Positions 21,220-32,216 of a DNA stretch of 64,000 nucleotides are shown here, piece after piece (within the stretch, counting starts at the first letter, position 1; each line of letters starts with the position of its first letter). The position numbers and the translations under genes are program-made. The stretch is from Adiantum capillus-veneris (Eukaryota > Streptophyta > Polypodiopsida > Polypodiales > Pteridaceae). The DNA lies in contig CM043943.1 in assembly GCA_014529385.2 (NCBI GenBank), positions 101,721,855-101,785,854 on the forward strand. The letters run 5' to 3'. The notes below the pieces were generated by a model, which was given only the letters and a program-made list of their open reading frames with translations, made no database searches and was not told the origin of the DNA.

Positions 21220-21498
21220 GCTTTGATTCAATTGCCGAAATTAAACTCTTGTGTACATGTATATTCAGTAGTAGCAAGCAAGAAGTTGTGCAGGAACTGA
21301 TCCTTTGCGAGGTGAGTGGTTGGATTTGTGGTAAATTGCATTGATAAGTTTGATGAATTTAAGATCAAGAAGATACATTTTTAGAGACCAGAAGGTGGCA
21401 GGTGACCAAGGTAGCTTAGTGTCCACCGAGGAGAGTGTAACTCAGGCAAGGCTAGATCCACTAGCACCGATTATTGAGGAGGTAGTGATACTGATACT

Positions 21499-22482
21499 TT
21501 GTTAGACAAATCTTTCTTCATGATGGGTAGTCAACAGCCAGGAGGTTTCACATATGACGGACCAATGCCAGGAGGAAGCACCTCCCTAAATCCTTTGAAT
21601 GATTCCAAGCTCACTGTGATCTTCTTAGAGGGAACAAACTCGAGGGGAGCCCTAGTCTATTATGACTATCGAGGACGCAAGTGCATTTGTATCGAAGAGA
21701 GGCCGGCTCAGAGATTGGAGATAATTTGAGTCTATGATGATGGAGATAGATTCCGAGACGAAAAGGGGAACCACTATCTGATAGTCTATAACCCTGAAGA
21801 TTACAATAGATATGGAGATAATGTGGTGAAAGGGAAAATGGTTTCAGAAGCTCAAGAACCGCCACCAAACATTGATCGGCCTGGAGCAATTTTTATGTAT
21901 GATAAGAAAATAACCAAGGCTCCAACTTATAATGAGAACGTGGGAATCTACAAGCATTAGAGTGAGGGTATAGTCGCTTACATTCGCAACAAAGAACCAT
22001 ACTTAAACGAATTGAGCAAAGATAAGGTTCTTTACTTATTCTCTTATGAAACTGCTATGCGGAAGGATATAGTTTTTGCTGATAGATACGGACAAGAATA
22101 CCAACGTATTCTCCCAGAGGAAGTAGAAAAGGCGACAGTTCCAGGAGCATCAACATATGCCCCAGACGACGTGCCCAGAGCCACCTACACTCCTAGCAAG
22201 TCGACGAATCCCTTTTCATAAGATTATGACGCCACCTCACATTCTACCCGACCGCAGACGTTCAACAATCAAAACCAACCAGAAACTCAGCCATCATTGC
22301 AGGCATGGGTTCGACAAAGTGCAACATTGGAACAAGACCGAAACCGAGACGGTTATCAAGCAGCACGAGGGCTAAAGGAATTGCAAGAACCACCACTCTA
22401 TTCAAGGTATCAAGGAGAGAGTAAGCCAAAGACTCTAAGCCAAAGACTCAAGGGTCAACAGAGCCTGGAGGACCACCCATAG
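21499..22482 (+). other. L1 5' coding remains, unknown
   Basis: Short plus-strand frames (21499-21729, 22012-22221 and others). The first reads GSQQPGGFTYDGPMPGGSTS. No domain is recognised. They precede the gag frame and are probably N-terminal gag or a leader protein of L1. Broken. Confidence 0.4.
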
Positions 22483-22663
22483 AACGAGTTCGAAGAGATG
22501 AACCATCTCTGGCGAGAACTGTTAGAAATTATGGCTTAGGAGCCCCACTGGGAGAGGAACCAACCTACTACAGAAGACTAGAGGAGGTATATCTATTAGG
22601 ACATGGAGATCCAATGATGAGGTTTGTAGACCATCCTAGAATTAAACCTTCTCAAGTGCAAAA

Positions 22664-23116
22664 ATGGGTAAACAAAAAATACACAGGAAACAGACACCAA
22701 GAGATCATGTAGCAGCCTTTGTGCGTGTATTTAGAGCTGAAGAGGTGTTAGACCTCCCTACCCAATTTCCAGGGTTTGGACTAACCCTAGAGGATGACAC
22801 TGCTACTTGGTTTGACTCTGTAGAGTGTAGAGACTTTGAGTCTATGGAGGAAGTGTTTGAGTTTATCGAGGAATTCTCACAAAGGGGAATAGCTCATAAT
22901 ACCGTCTCACAAATCCATAAATTAAAACAGAAAGATGGGGAATCTGCACGAAAGGCAGTCCTAAGACTAAAAAGATATGTTAAGTTCTATCCTGTGGAAG
23001 AACTACCAACTCACTCCAGACTTGTGCTTATATTCATCCAAGGACTAAGGAATGCGGATCTCCAGAAATACTTACATATGAAGACGAGCACGACGCTGAA
23101 TGAATGGACCAAGTAG
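22664..23116 (+). CDS. L1 gag fragment (fossil)
   Basis: A 150-codon frame with the Gypsy gag (retrotransposon gag domain) pattern: an aliphatic-rich N-terminal helix region, DDTATWFDSVECRDFESMEE, then FSQRGIAHNTVSQIHKLKQK and LIFIQGLRNADLQKYL. Gag forms the particle shell. It lies in the correct place after the primer site. It is part of a broken element. Confidence 0.7.
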   Translation: MGKQKIHRKQTPRDHVAAFVRVFRAEEVLDLPTQFPGFGLTLEDDTATWFDSVECRDFESMEEVFEFIEEFSQRGIAHNTVSQIHKLKQKDGESARKAVLRLKRYVKFYPVEELPTHSRLVLIFIQGLRNADLQKYLHMKTSTTLNEWTK

Positions 23117-23764
23117 GCTCTTTACCTTGTGGACAGTTGTGTGGTCTACAAAGAGAGGGAGTTCAAGGACCTTGACGATGATTCATATTCACAACAAAGT
23201 GGAAGCAAGTCTTCTAAGATAGCACTGAAAGGAGAAGTAGCTGTAAACTAAGAGCTGCTTGTAGATGAAGTGATAAAAAAGATTAACTTCTACGCCAAAC
23301 CCCAGGCTAAACAGCCCAAGTGGTGTGCTATTGAACAAAAATGGACAAACCATGGGACAGAGGAATGTTATTATAACAAAGGATATGTGAGAGAGAGACA
23401 TTGAGCTCCCCAAGCTCAGGTAGCTTCTCCTCAAGTTCCACTGATGCCTAGGTATCAAGCAGGTAACCTACCAGGACCTGTAGGAGTAGAAAGACCACAA
23501 CCGGTGTTGGGGCAACAACCACCCCTACCAGGATTACGACTAGTCGGTATAAGATACACACCAACAGTAACCGAATCAGAGGATAAGTCTTTGGTGCCTA
23601 TGCATGCATATTATGAAGATCCCAATGGATATGCGGCAAACTCTGTCTATTATCCACCTGAAGAACCCTCGACACCAGAACCATGGAGCATGATAAGAAG
23701 TACATGACCACCAACAGCCGCACAAGCAGCACGAGAAGGAAGATATAGCTTAGATGAACGAACA

Positions 23765-23997
23765 TTGTTGTTCATAGCCAACGGGGGCATGGGCGAACAG
23801 AGATATGCATACCAACAAAGGGGAGCTCAAGGAGCACCTCAACAACCCAAGGGACCCTTCTACAAGTGTGGTGGAGACCATTTCACCAAGTGTGGAGTTA
23901 CTCATTTGATTCCCGATTGCCCTAAAAACCCGAACAAAGGAGAAAAAACAACCTTGAACATGCTAGAAACAGTACTGTCCAGTGGAGGGTCAGAAAA
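23765..23997 (+). CDS. L1 zinc-knuckle-like frame (fossil), cut by L2
   Basis: A glutamine/glycine-rich stretch followed by FYKCGGDHFTKCGVTHLIPDC, a variant cysteine/histidine knuckle of the sort found at the gag C-terminus. L2 begins at 23998 inside this region, flanked by GAAAA on both sides. Confidence 0.55.
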
Positions 23998-24599
23998 TGT
24001 AAGGTCCCCTTCCTAAAAGCTCGGGGCAACTTGGAAGATAGCCTTCTTTATTCTCTAAATCCGTTGACGACACCCTACTCCGATAATGCGAAGCAAGGAT
24101 ATGAGCAACGAAAGAGAAGAAGACTTCTACCTACTGTGTTCGTAGTTGCAAGACCCTACGCCACAAGCCAGGTTGATGAGGTTAAAGGTTCTATGGACTT
24201 TAGAAATCCCTTTCACATGTTAAGGATCCAAAAACAACGCCTTTTCCCCGCATTTAAGAGGCACGGCCGCCATCCTTAAATCCAAAATATCACATGGGAT
24301 AAATCTCTAACTAACTGAGACAAAGTGAAAAGTACTCGACTAATCGAGTCCACCCATCCTTGACTGGCAACCTGAGCCAGTCCCCACTTTCCACCCCACA
24401 TGCATGCTTTTTTCCACAGTGTTTTACATATACAAACAGTGTTCCTTAACTAATTCCAAACACAGGTTCTTTTATACAGCCCTTCAAACAATACCAAAAC
24501 AATTCAAACAATGCTAATGAAGGAAACCCTATTATTCAACAAAAACAACTTTTCCAATTTCTCATGATTTTGCCGCTACCTGCGGACTTTCTTTGTCTA

Positions 24600-24860
24600 A
24601 CCAACATAGACTTTGCAAAGGATGTATTCGCTAACCGCGAATTGCGCAACATTCCCATCTCGCTAACCGCGAGGGATCTTGCTAACCGCCAAGCATCCCG
24701 CTACCCACGAGGCATCCCGCTACCTGCGAGGCATCTCGCTAACCACAAGGCATCCCGCTATCCGCGAGGCATCTCGCTAACCGCGAGGAACAAAAGAGAG
24801 CCGATAACCTCAGCTTAATCTCCGCTATCGGCAAAATCATCTCACTACCCGCGAGAACAA
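24600..24860. repeat. CGCTA(A/C)C-CGCGAGGCATC minisatellite in the L2 LTR
   Basis: Short units of about 16-20 bp of the type CTCGCTAACCGCGAGGCAT repeat roughly nine or ten times, some with TACC in place of AACC. The right LTR holds fewer units (29880-30060), so the array changed length after insertion. Confidence 0.8.
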
Positions 24861-25353
24861 AATATATTCTTTCAACAATTCTTCTCATTAATGATTCATC
24901 AAACATAATCAACCCATTCTTCATATCAATCAGTAACCACTTATTAAACAATAACAGTTTATTAAGTCATAACAATTCAACAAACAGTGACAATTTATCA
25001 AACAATTCTTTCACTAATCTATGAAAACATATGCTTGTTTCTTGTGATAAGATCACATTTCTCGGACAATTTAAGGGGTTCCCTATGCTTAGCGTCCCAA
25101 GTCAAACATGAATAGCAATGCAAAATTATAAATTTGTCCTACTGATTTTGGAGCGCGTGCAACTAACTCTTGTGATGGAGGTTGGACGGATTCGACTTCT
25201 TGTTCGGTTGATGCTTCCGGATGAGATACGTTCGGAGTAGACCCCTTTCTTCCCACCTTCCTTGGTGGTGCAACGGCACGGGCGTCCTTAGAAATTCGCG
25301 TTACACGCTTCGGGGCCATAGCTTCGGAATGGAGAAAAGAAAAGCGCGTTGTT

Positions 25354-25356
<3 letters not shown>

Positions 25357-25426
<70 letters not shown>
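25357..25426. repeat. (GA)35 microsatellite
   Basis: Pure GA run within the left L2 LTR. The right LTR has only about six units at the matching place (30560-30573). Confidence 0.95.
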
Positions 25427-25428
<2 letters not shown>

Positions 25429-25746
25429 CTGAACCCGATTTTCAATCCGATTTCTTTAATGACTCACAAAATTGAGAATCTCAATTACTTTGCAAAATAA
25501 CTGAAATGACTTATATGGATAAATGTTGGGTACATTACAATCTCCCCAACTTAGGGATTCGAGATGTCCTCATCTCGAGAAAAAGTGAGGATACTTCTAC
25601 TCCAATTAGTAGTGACCATCATTATCTCTAAAAGGGTAATATTCTTAGTTTGCTTCACTTACTACGGCTGCTCCGTTATTCAGTGGTGGGCAAGAGTTTC
25701 GATAATGTCCCAACTCTCCACATTCAAAGCATCGAACATTTAAGCG

Positions 25747-26430
25747 TCAAGAATATGTCGCATTAGCAGCTTTAACCCTTTGTGGTTGTCTATCATTGAA
25801 ACTTTGATTCCATTCAATTCTTTTTGTAATCCCTTGTCCAGTCATTAAAGGTTTGGCTCGTAGTAAACCATATTGTACAGTGGTAGGTTTCAAGGCTTCC
25901 AATTGCGAGCAAATGGGTTCTCTTAATCCTTGACAAAAGTGAGCTACCTGCTGCTCTATGGTCATTGACGGTGCGTAACGTCTAAGACTTACAAACTTTG
26001 AGTAGTACTCTTCCAAAGATAAACCGTATTGTTTCAAGCTAAAGAACTCATTCATTTTTATCGCTTCATGGGCAGGAGGTAAGTATCTTTCCTTCACCGC
26101 TTGTTTGATCTCCCACCAACTCTGAGAGTTCTCTAACACTCCCATGTCATGACAATGTTGTTTCCACCATAATTTCGTTTCCCCTGAGAGGCGAAACATC
26201 CCTAACATCGCTTGATTTGCAGGTGTGGTCCTTGCAGCAGAGAAGTAATCATCCATAGGTTCAATCCATACTTCTGCTTCTTTCTCAATATCATCACCCT
26301 CTCCTTTAAAAGAAGGTTGTTGCATTTGTTTGAGCAACAACTTCTTCTCCTGAATCTCCGTATAGAGAGCATCGTTCTGAGGGTTTTCCAACGTAGAAGT
26401 GATTTGAAGATTTTCTTGAGTGTACATCAA
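25747..26430 (-). CDS. L2 gag (fossil)
   Basis: 227 codons. A leucine/glutamine-rich coil (residues 28-40) is followed by the retrotransposon gag domain: VWIEPMDDYFSAA, MFRLSGETKLWWKQH, WWEIKQAVKERYLPPAHEA, LKQYGLSLEEYYSKFVSLRR, VAHFCQGLREPI. Directly downstream (25740-25675), in another phase, lies a zinc knuckle (CFECGELGHYRNSC). The frame covers nearly the whole coding capacity of the element. Confidence 0.8.
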   Translation of the reverse strand: MMYTQENLQITSTLENPQNDALYTEIQEKKLLLKQMQQPSFKGEGDDIEKEAEVWIEPMDDYFSAARTTPANQAMLGMFRLSGETKLWWKQHCHDMGVLENSQSWWEIKQAVKERYLPPAHEAIKMNEFFSLKQYGLSLEEYYSKFVSLRRYAPSMTIEQQVAHFCQGLREPICSQLEALKPTTVQYGLLRAKPLMTGQGITKRIEWNQSFNDRQPQRVKAANATYS

Positions 26431-26843
26431 TGTTTGTAATAACTCAAATCAATAGGGTACTTTCGAAACTTAGTCTTATCCAGTCCACTAAAAGCTCAAT
26501 CGTATGACTTAATCAATCCTTACTTATCCGATTCATTAAAACCCAATCACATGACCTAACCAATCTTGACTTAACTAATCATGACTTATCCAATCCGTCA
26601 ACTCAATCATAAGACTTAACTAGTCATGATTATCTCAATCACATGACTTAACCAGTCACGGGTCATCCAATCTACACAAAAACTCACTTACATGACTTAA
26701 CCAATCAAACAATTTCTTTGTAAAAAAAACTCAATCTTTTAATCATAAAGTCATCAAAATGTCATATAGGATTCTACAAAAGACCTCTCCAAGAGCAAAC
26801 ATAATAGAGGTTTTAACCATAACTATGATACACATCAATCGGC
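26431..26843. other. L2 leader with short repeats
   Basis: Between the L2 gag start and L3. From 26500 to 26710 a phrase of about 30 bp (CA(T/C)GACTTAACCAATC and variants) recurs five or six times, a degenerate minisatellite in the untranslated leader. Confidence 0.65.
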
Positions 26844-26849
26844 ATATTG

Positions 26850-27041
26850 TGAATGGGATCGGGGAGCACCACAGACGGAGAGTGAGAGAGAGAGAAGGAG
26901 AGACACACACAGGTATGGGTGGGGAGACTATGAAGTGGCAACTCCCCCTATACAATATACTCACTATAAGTATAGGGTAACAGTGGTCAGGCGCCCATGA
27001 CCTGGGCGACCGGTCAAGGCACATAGGCCTTAACCCCAACA
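26850..27041 (-). repeat. L3 3' LTR
   Basis: Its left 100 bp are nearly identical to the right-hand LTR units; its right 90 bp (the U3 part on the minus strand) are clearly more diverged. Confidence 0.85.
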
Positions 27042-27297
27042 ACCTCCCACTTAAAGGCCAATGTGCCTTTAAGCAAGATCTACTAGTGTACAACTAGTAG
27101 AAGGTGAGAGATTCTCTCAACCTATGCCCATTGACTCTCGATGAGCTAGTGCATCCGGCTCTCCTGATAGACAAACATCCCGCTGCGGAAGCCACACAGA
27201 GCTAGCTCCAAGCTCTGCAAATAGTCTATAAGAGCTCATGCACTCCTGCAAGTATCGGTCCAATACCTGCAAACCTCCCCTATTCTCTATGCCGAGA

Positions 27298-28551
27298 TCA
27301 CATCGAACGACTGATCAACCCTGCTGCAAATGCTCCCACTGCAGCTGCTATGTCGGGCCTCAAGATCAGCATCTTGTACATAAGGACACCAAACGTTGAT
27401 GCAACCCTGGCAACCTCTGCCACCTCCAACTCAGAACTCAACTCATGGCAATCCTGTCCCCTATCATAGAGACCATGGCACTTTGACTCCGAGATTTGGA
27501 GTGACTCCTCGTGCCCACCACATATCACATGTGTACCAAGAGTATCCATATGTCCTGAATCTGCATCAAGCTCTCGCATAAGCATATCAAGAAATGACTC
27601 CACAATAGTCGACATATCAGCATCCATGCGAGTCATCTCTGTCATCACCTCTGATAACTCATCCTGTTGTGACTCACTAGAGCTGTCCCGCTCTACCTGT
27701 GCATCCGTAGACGCAACCTCCACAACAAGGTCACTGCTTTGCACTCCATGCAAAGAATCCTGTAACCCACAAGCAAAAGAGACTCGCCTGCTCTCTCGCT
27801 CTCTACCTGGCTGCATGATCACAGAGACAACACCGTCTCTCCCGTGATCCACATGCAATGGGTAACCTGTACCACTCTTGGCACCTCTTGCAATCACTAG
27901 CAAACCCAAATGCATCACAAAATCTTGCTCTCGTAGCAAAATCTGACATCCACAATCTCTAAGCTGACCAATCGCGATCAACCTCACTGTCAAATCTGGT
28001 ACATAGCGCACATGTCGTATCAAGTAAAATGCACCACTCGGTAATGATAGTCTCACATCTCCTGCACCTGCTATCGCATGCACCGATCCATCGGTCAAAC
28101 GTACACTGCCAAGCATCCTGCTAGAATAGCTACAAAACCATGCACGATGCGGCGTGACATGAAACATAGCATCTGCGTCTAACAACCACTGCAAAGGGAG
28201 TGCACTATCCACATGTATAGCATCTCGTGCATAACTCGAGGTAAAAGTGACATCCCCGTCGCTAGTATACTCCGACACTACATGTGCCTCAACTGTCAAA
28301 GCAACTGCGTCCATGGCATCACTACATACATCTCTGAGACTGCCATGTATCCTATGATGTCTCCTACGAAAACAGCGCCATCTAACGTGTCCAGAATGAC
28401 CACAATACCAACATGTCACCTTTCGGCGTGCTCGTGAATGTACATGTCTCACACGAGTCCGTGATGACTCAGATCTATCATACATATCATGTAATCTGCG
28501 CCAAAGTGCTCTCGAAGCTCTCAAAGCCGTCGTGCTCTCCGCGGTCACCAT
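27298..28551 (-). CDS. L3 gag-protease-polymerase-end open frame
   Basis: From the ATG one base beyond the primer site (MVTAEST) the frame is open for 417 codons. Order: short basic gag remnant, zinc knuckle CWYCGHSGHVRWRC, a Copia protease-like section (VDSALPLQWLLDADAMFHVT, VRLTDGSVHAIAGAGDVRLS, VRYVPDLTVRLIAIGQLRDCGC), an acidic serine-rich linker, and VLMYKMLILRPDIAAAVGAF, which corresponds to the C-terminal polymerase/RNase H border of Copia. Integrase and most of the polymerase are absent, so the product could not copy the element alone. The frame has high CG content compared with its AT-rich surroundings and also stays open upstream into the LTR. Confidence 0.75.
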   Translation of the reverse strand: MVTAESTTALRASRALWRRLHDMYDRSESSRTRVRHVHSRARRKVTCWYCGHSGHVRWRCFRRRHHRIHGSLRDVCSDAMDAVALTVEAHVVSEYTSDGDVTFTSSYARDAIHVDSALPLQWLLDADAMFHVTPHRAWFCSYSSRMLGSVRLTDGSVHAIAGAGDVRLSLPSGAFYLIRHVRYVPDLTVRLIAIGQLRDCGCQILLREQDFVMHLGLLVIARGAKSGTGYPLHVDHGRDGVVSVIMQPGRERESRRVSFACGLQDSLHGVQSSDLVVEVASTDAQVERDSSSESQQDELSEVMTEMTRMDADMSTIVESFLDMLMRELDADSGHMDTLGTHVICGGHEESLQISESKCHGLYDRGQDCHELSSELEVAEVARVASTFGVLMYKMLILRPDIAAAVGAFAAGLISRSM

Positions 28552-28566
28552 AGCTCTGATACCAAT

Positions 28567-29130
28567 TGAAGGGGGTCGGGGAGCACCACAGACGGAGAGT
28601 GAGAGAGAGAGAAGGAGAGACACACACAGGTATGGGTGGGGAGACTGTGAAGTGGCAGCTCCCGCTATACACTTATGCTATGTATAAGGTATACAAGTCA
28701 GTGGGCGCCCAGACTCTGGGCGGCCGGGCAAGGCACAGGCGCCTATACCACAATTGAAGGGGACCGGGGAGCACCACAGACGGAGAGTGCGAGAGAGAGA
28801 AGGAGAGACACACACAGGTATGGGTGGGGAGACTGTGAAGTGGCAGCTCTCCCTATACACTTATGCTATGTATAAGGTATACAAGTCAGTGGGCGCCTGG
28901 ACTCTGGGTGGCCGGGCAAGGCACAGGCGCCTATACCACAATTGAAGGGGATCGGGGAGCACCACAGACGGAGAGTGCGAGAGAGAGAAGGAGAGACACA
29001 CACAGGTATGGGTGGGGAGACTGTGAAGTGGCAGCTCTCCCTATACACTTATGCTATGTATAAGGTATACAAGTCAGTGGGCGCCTGGACTCTGGGTGGC
29101 CGGGCAAGGCACAGGCGCCTATACCCCAAT
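28567..29130 (-). repeat. L3 tandem array of three LTR units
   Basis: Three 188-bp units start TGAAGGGG(G/A) at 28567, 28755 and 28943, separated by AT, the same two bases that separate the last unit from the primer site. Units 2 and 3 are nearly identical; unit 1 differs more. Each contains GGTATGGGTGGGGAGACTGT. Confidence 0.9.
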
Positions 29131-29236
29131 ATATTGTGATATTCTTGTGAGTCATTCAATGGGTATAGAGAACCATACACATGAGGAATCTAGAAGTAGC
29201 CAACTAAATCTTTTTAACCCAAGCTCTGATACCAAC

Positions 29237-31126
29237 TGTAAGGTCCCCTTCCTAAAAGATCGGGGCGACTTGGAAGATAGCCTTCTTTATTCTCTAAATC
29301 CGTTGACGACACCCTACTCCGATAATGAGAAGCAAGGATACGAGCAACGAAAGAGAAGAAGACTTCTACCTATTGTGTTCGTAGTTGCAAGACCCTATGC
29401 CACAAGCCAGGTCGATGAGGTTAAAGGTTCTATGGACTTTAGATCTTACATTATAAGAAAAGAAATCCCTTTCACATATTAAGGATCCAAAAACAACGCA
29501 TTTTTCCTCGCATTTAGGAGGCACGGCCGCCATCCTTAAATCCAAAATATAACATGAGATAAAGCTCTAACTAGCTGAGGCAAAGTGAAAAGTACTCGAC
29601 TAATCGAGTCCACCCATCCTTGACTGGCAACTTGAGCCAGTCCCCACTTTCCACCCCACACGCACACTTTTTTCCACATTGTTTTACATATACAAACAAT
29701 GTTCCTTAACTAATTCCAAACACAGGTTGTTTTATACAGTCCTTCAAACAATACCAAAACAATTCAAACAATGCTAATGAAGGCAACCCTATTATTCAAC
29801 AAAAAAAACTTTTCCAATTTCTCATGATTTTGTCGCTACCCGCGGACTTTCTCTGTCTAACCAACAGAGCCGTTGCAAAGGATTTATTCGCTAACCGCGA
29901 ATTGTGCAACATTCCCATCTCGCTAACCGCGAGGCATCTTGCTAACCGCCAGGCATCCCGCTACCTGCGAGGCATCTCGCTAACCGCGAGGAACAAAAGA
30001 GAGCCAATAACCTCAGCTTAATCTCCGCTATCCGCGGAATCATCTCGCTACTTGCAAGAACAAAATATATTCTTTCAACAATTCTTCTCATTAATGATTC
30101 ATCAAACATGATCAACCCATTCTTCATATCAATCAGTAACCACTTATCAAACAATAACAATTTATTAAGTCATAACAATTCAACAAACAGTGACAATTTA
30201 TCAAACAGTTCTTTCACTAATCTATGAAAACATATGCTTGTTTCTTGTGATAAGATCACGTTTCTCAGACAGTTTAAGGGGTTTCCTACCCTTAGCTTCC
30301 TAAGTCAAACATGAATAGCAATGCAAAATTATAAATTTGTCTTACCGGATTTGGAGCGCGTGCAGCTAACTCCTGTGCTGGAGGTTGGACGGCTTCGACT
30401 TCTTCTTCAGTCGAAGCTTCTGCATGAGATACGTTCGGAGTAGACTCATTTCTTCCCACCTTCCTTGGTGGTGCAACGGCATGGGCGTCCTTAGAACTTC
30501 GCGTTACACGCTTCGGGGCCATAGCTTCGGAATGGAGAAAAGAAAAGCGCGTTGTTGAAGAGAGAGAGAGAGTGAATAGGGAGACGGCACGTCGACGATT
30601 GGAGATGGAGATGACTTGAAGGTGAGTGGTTAAGGGAGAGAGGCTTCCTCCGGCGCGTCCTTGCGAGAGAGCTTCCTCTTCTGTAGATGTGTGTGTCCAA
30701 AGTAAGAGGAGAAGATTCCTTTATATAGGCCCTAGGGGGTGCTAAGAATACTGAGAGGTTTCAAGAATAGGAGAAGAAAAAAAAGCTCGCTTTGTTTTTT
30801 TTTGGTACGCGAATCCTATGCACGATTTTAAAAAGCTCTATACTTACAAGTTCCCATAGTATTTTGAAAGAGAGAAAGAAAAAAGTATCCTAATTTTGAC
30901 TCACCTCTCTTTCTTTCCTAGAAATACTATCTCTAAGCTTTTTCTTCATGGCATAGATTAGGTTCCCACATAAACCTATTGTTCCACATAAACAAAGATC
31001 ATAAATAAACGGATTCTGAACCTGATTTTCAATCCGATTGCTCTGATGAATCACAGAATTGAGAATCTCAATTACTTTGCAAAATAACTGAAATGACTTA
31101 TATGGATAAATGTTGGGTACATTACA
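29237..31126 (-). repeat. L2 LTR, right copy (5' LTR)
   Basis: 1890 bp. On the minus strand a TATA-like TATATAAAGG lies near 30720-30729, followed by a GC-rich leader. It is more complete than the left copy in this promoter part. Confidence 0.9.
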
Positions 31127-31131
31127 GAAAA

Positions 31132-31694
31132 CGAATCAATCATACTTAATCAGGCAGTGACACGAGCCCAAGCTCAAAGAATGACGAACGAACCCATAAT
31201 GGAAGAGCCAAAAACTGATGCCCATAGTTCAGAAATGAAAAATCAGAGAAGCACTTGGAAAGCTAGAAAGGCGGGTGTGAGAGCCAAGAAAGAACGAGAG
31301 CAAACACCTCTATCCGAGGAGTTGAAACATACAAAGGATAGATTAGAGCGGTTAGAGGATCTAGCTAGCTTAAGATCACACACCACGGTAACCATAGCAC
31401 CCAAGGAAATAGCAGAGCCCAAAAGTGCAGGATCTAGAAGAATCTGTACTGGCGGACAAGGTAAATGAGCAGTTGGATGCGCTTCTAAAAGCCTATGAAG
31501 CCAGACTCAAAAAGAACCAAACCGAGGAGCAAAGGTGGATGACTTATCCATATGCGGAAACAGAAAAACAAAGATTGGAAATGTGTAAAAAGATGATTGA
31601 AACAACAAAATCATTGATGGAGGACCCACTCGGTAAACTTGCAAATTGGCATGAAGCACCAGCTCCAACCCCTATCCAACCAACTTTAGAGTAA
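31132..31694 (+). CDS. L1 acidic/basic frames after the L2 insertion (fossil)
   Basis: Two frames (31157-31468 and 31425-31694) rich in E, K, Q and R: VTRAQAQRMTNEPIMEEPK, KHTKDRLERLEDLASLRS, and QLDALLKAYEARLKKNQTEE. They look helical or coiled-coil. They continue the L1 coding region after the gag zinc knuckle. No protease signature is visible. Confidence 0.45.
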
Positions 31695-32216
31695 CAAGTA
31701 GAAACAAAGGAAAGACTCACTAATGTCTATGAGTCCAGAGGAGAACCTATCATAGTGCCAAATACAACAGATGAGGAAAGTGATGGGTTCCAGCCTAAAA
31801 CATTCACAGAAATGGGTAAGGACTGTAACAGTCTAGACCAACGAGGCTAACAGGATGATTAACCACATGAGTAGCACGAGAAAAGAGAAGAATGTGATCT
31901 TATCTCCTATTGAAGAATTTGAGGCAAGGTCACGAATGAACTTTGAGATACATTCACAAGGGGGAGACTAGGGATCAATTAGTTCGGGGCACAACCAACT
32001 AGACTCGCTGAAAACTTTACCCTCTTACCTAGGAGAGTATGAAGCCAAGTCTAAAGTGAGGGCAATCCCATCTGAAAGACTTTCTTCTAACAAAGTGATG
32101 GATTCACAAGGATTGAAATCCACTTTTTGATGCCCAAATCCATATCCAAGCACATAGCCATGTTCCACAGGCCAAGGACTACCAGCATGTCAAGTATCAC
32201 CCAATTATGATGAAAA

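Larger units (their letters stand above)
23998..25539 (-). repeat. L2 LTR, left copy
   Basis: 1542 bp, pairs with 29237-31126. It includes a (GA)35 run at 25357-25426 and a repeated GCTAACCGCGAGGCATC-type motif (about 24600-24790), a local minisatellite that is shorter in the right LTR. Confidence 0.9.
26850..29130 (-). mobile_element. L3: compact Ty1/Copia element with tandem LTRs
   Basis: Left LTR at 26850-27041. On the right are three head-to-tail LTR units at 28567, 28755 and 28943 (period 188). Primer site TGGTATCAGAGCT is at 28552-28564 and polypurine tract AAGTGGGAGGT at 27042-27052, both on the minus strand. The direct repeat ATATTG (26844-26849 and 29131-29136) is a likely target-site duplication. 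The interior (about 1.5 kb) holds a single open frame with a zinc knuckle, a protease-like region and the tail end of a Copia polymerase. It looks like a non-autonomous derivative inserted in L2. Confidence 0.85.
23998..31126 (-). mobile_element. L2: gag-only Gypsy-type LTR element
   Basis: LTRs at 23998-25539 and 29237-31126 begin TGTAAGGTCCCC and end ATTACA. Target-site repeats GAAAA (23993-23997 and 31127-31131) match exactly. On the minus strand the primer site is TGGTATCAGAGCTT (29221-29234) and the polypurine tract AAGTTGGGGAGAT (25540-25553). The interior without L3 is about 1.4 kb and codes only for gag and a zinc knuckle, like the TR-GAG class described in plants. Such elements depend on proteins from other elements. 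LTR difference in the first 200 bases is about 3 per 100. L3 is inserted in it. Confidence 0.9.

Noticed and set aside
27396-28437. Plus-strand open frames opposite the L3 frame
   Set aside because: Shadows of the minus-strand coding region.
28567-29130. CRISPR-like or satellite array
   Set aside because: The 188-bp units are LTR copies with a primer site at their end, not spacers and repeats.
28566-29139. Repeated plus-strand frames (GEHHRRRVREREGE...) as a repeat protein
   Set aside because: They arise only because the LTR units are tandem. They cross LTR ends and have no coding logic.
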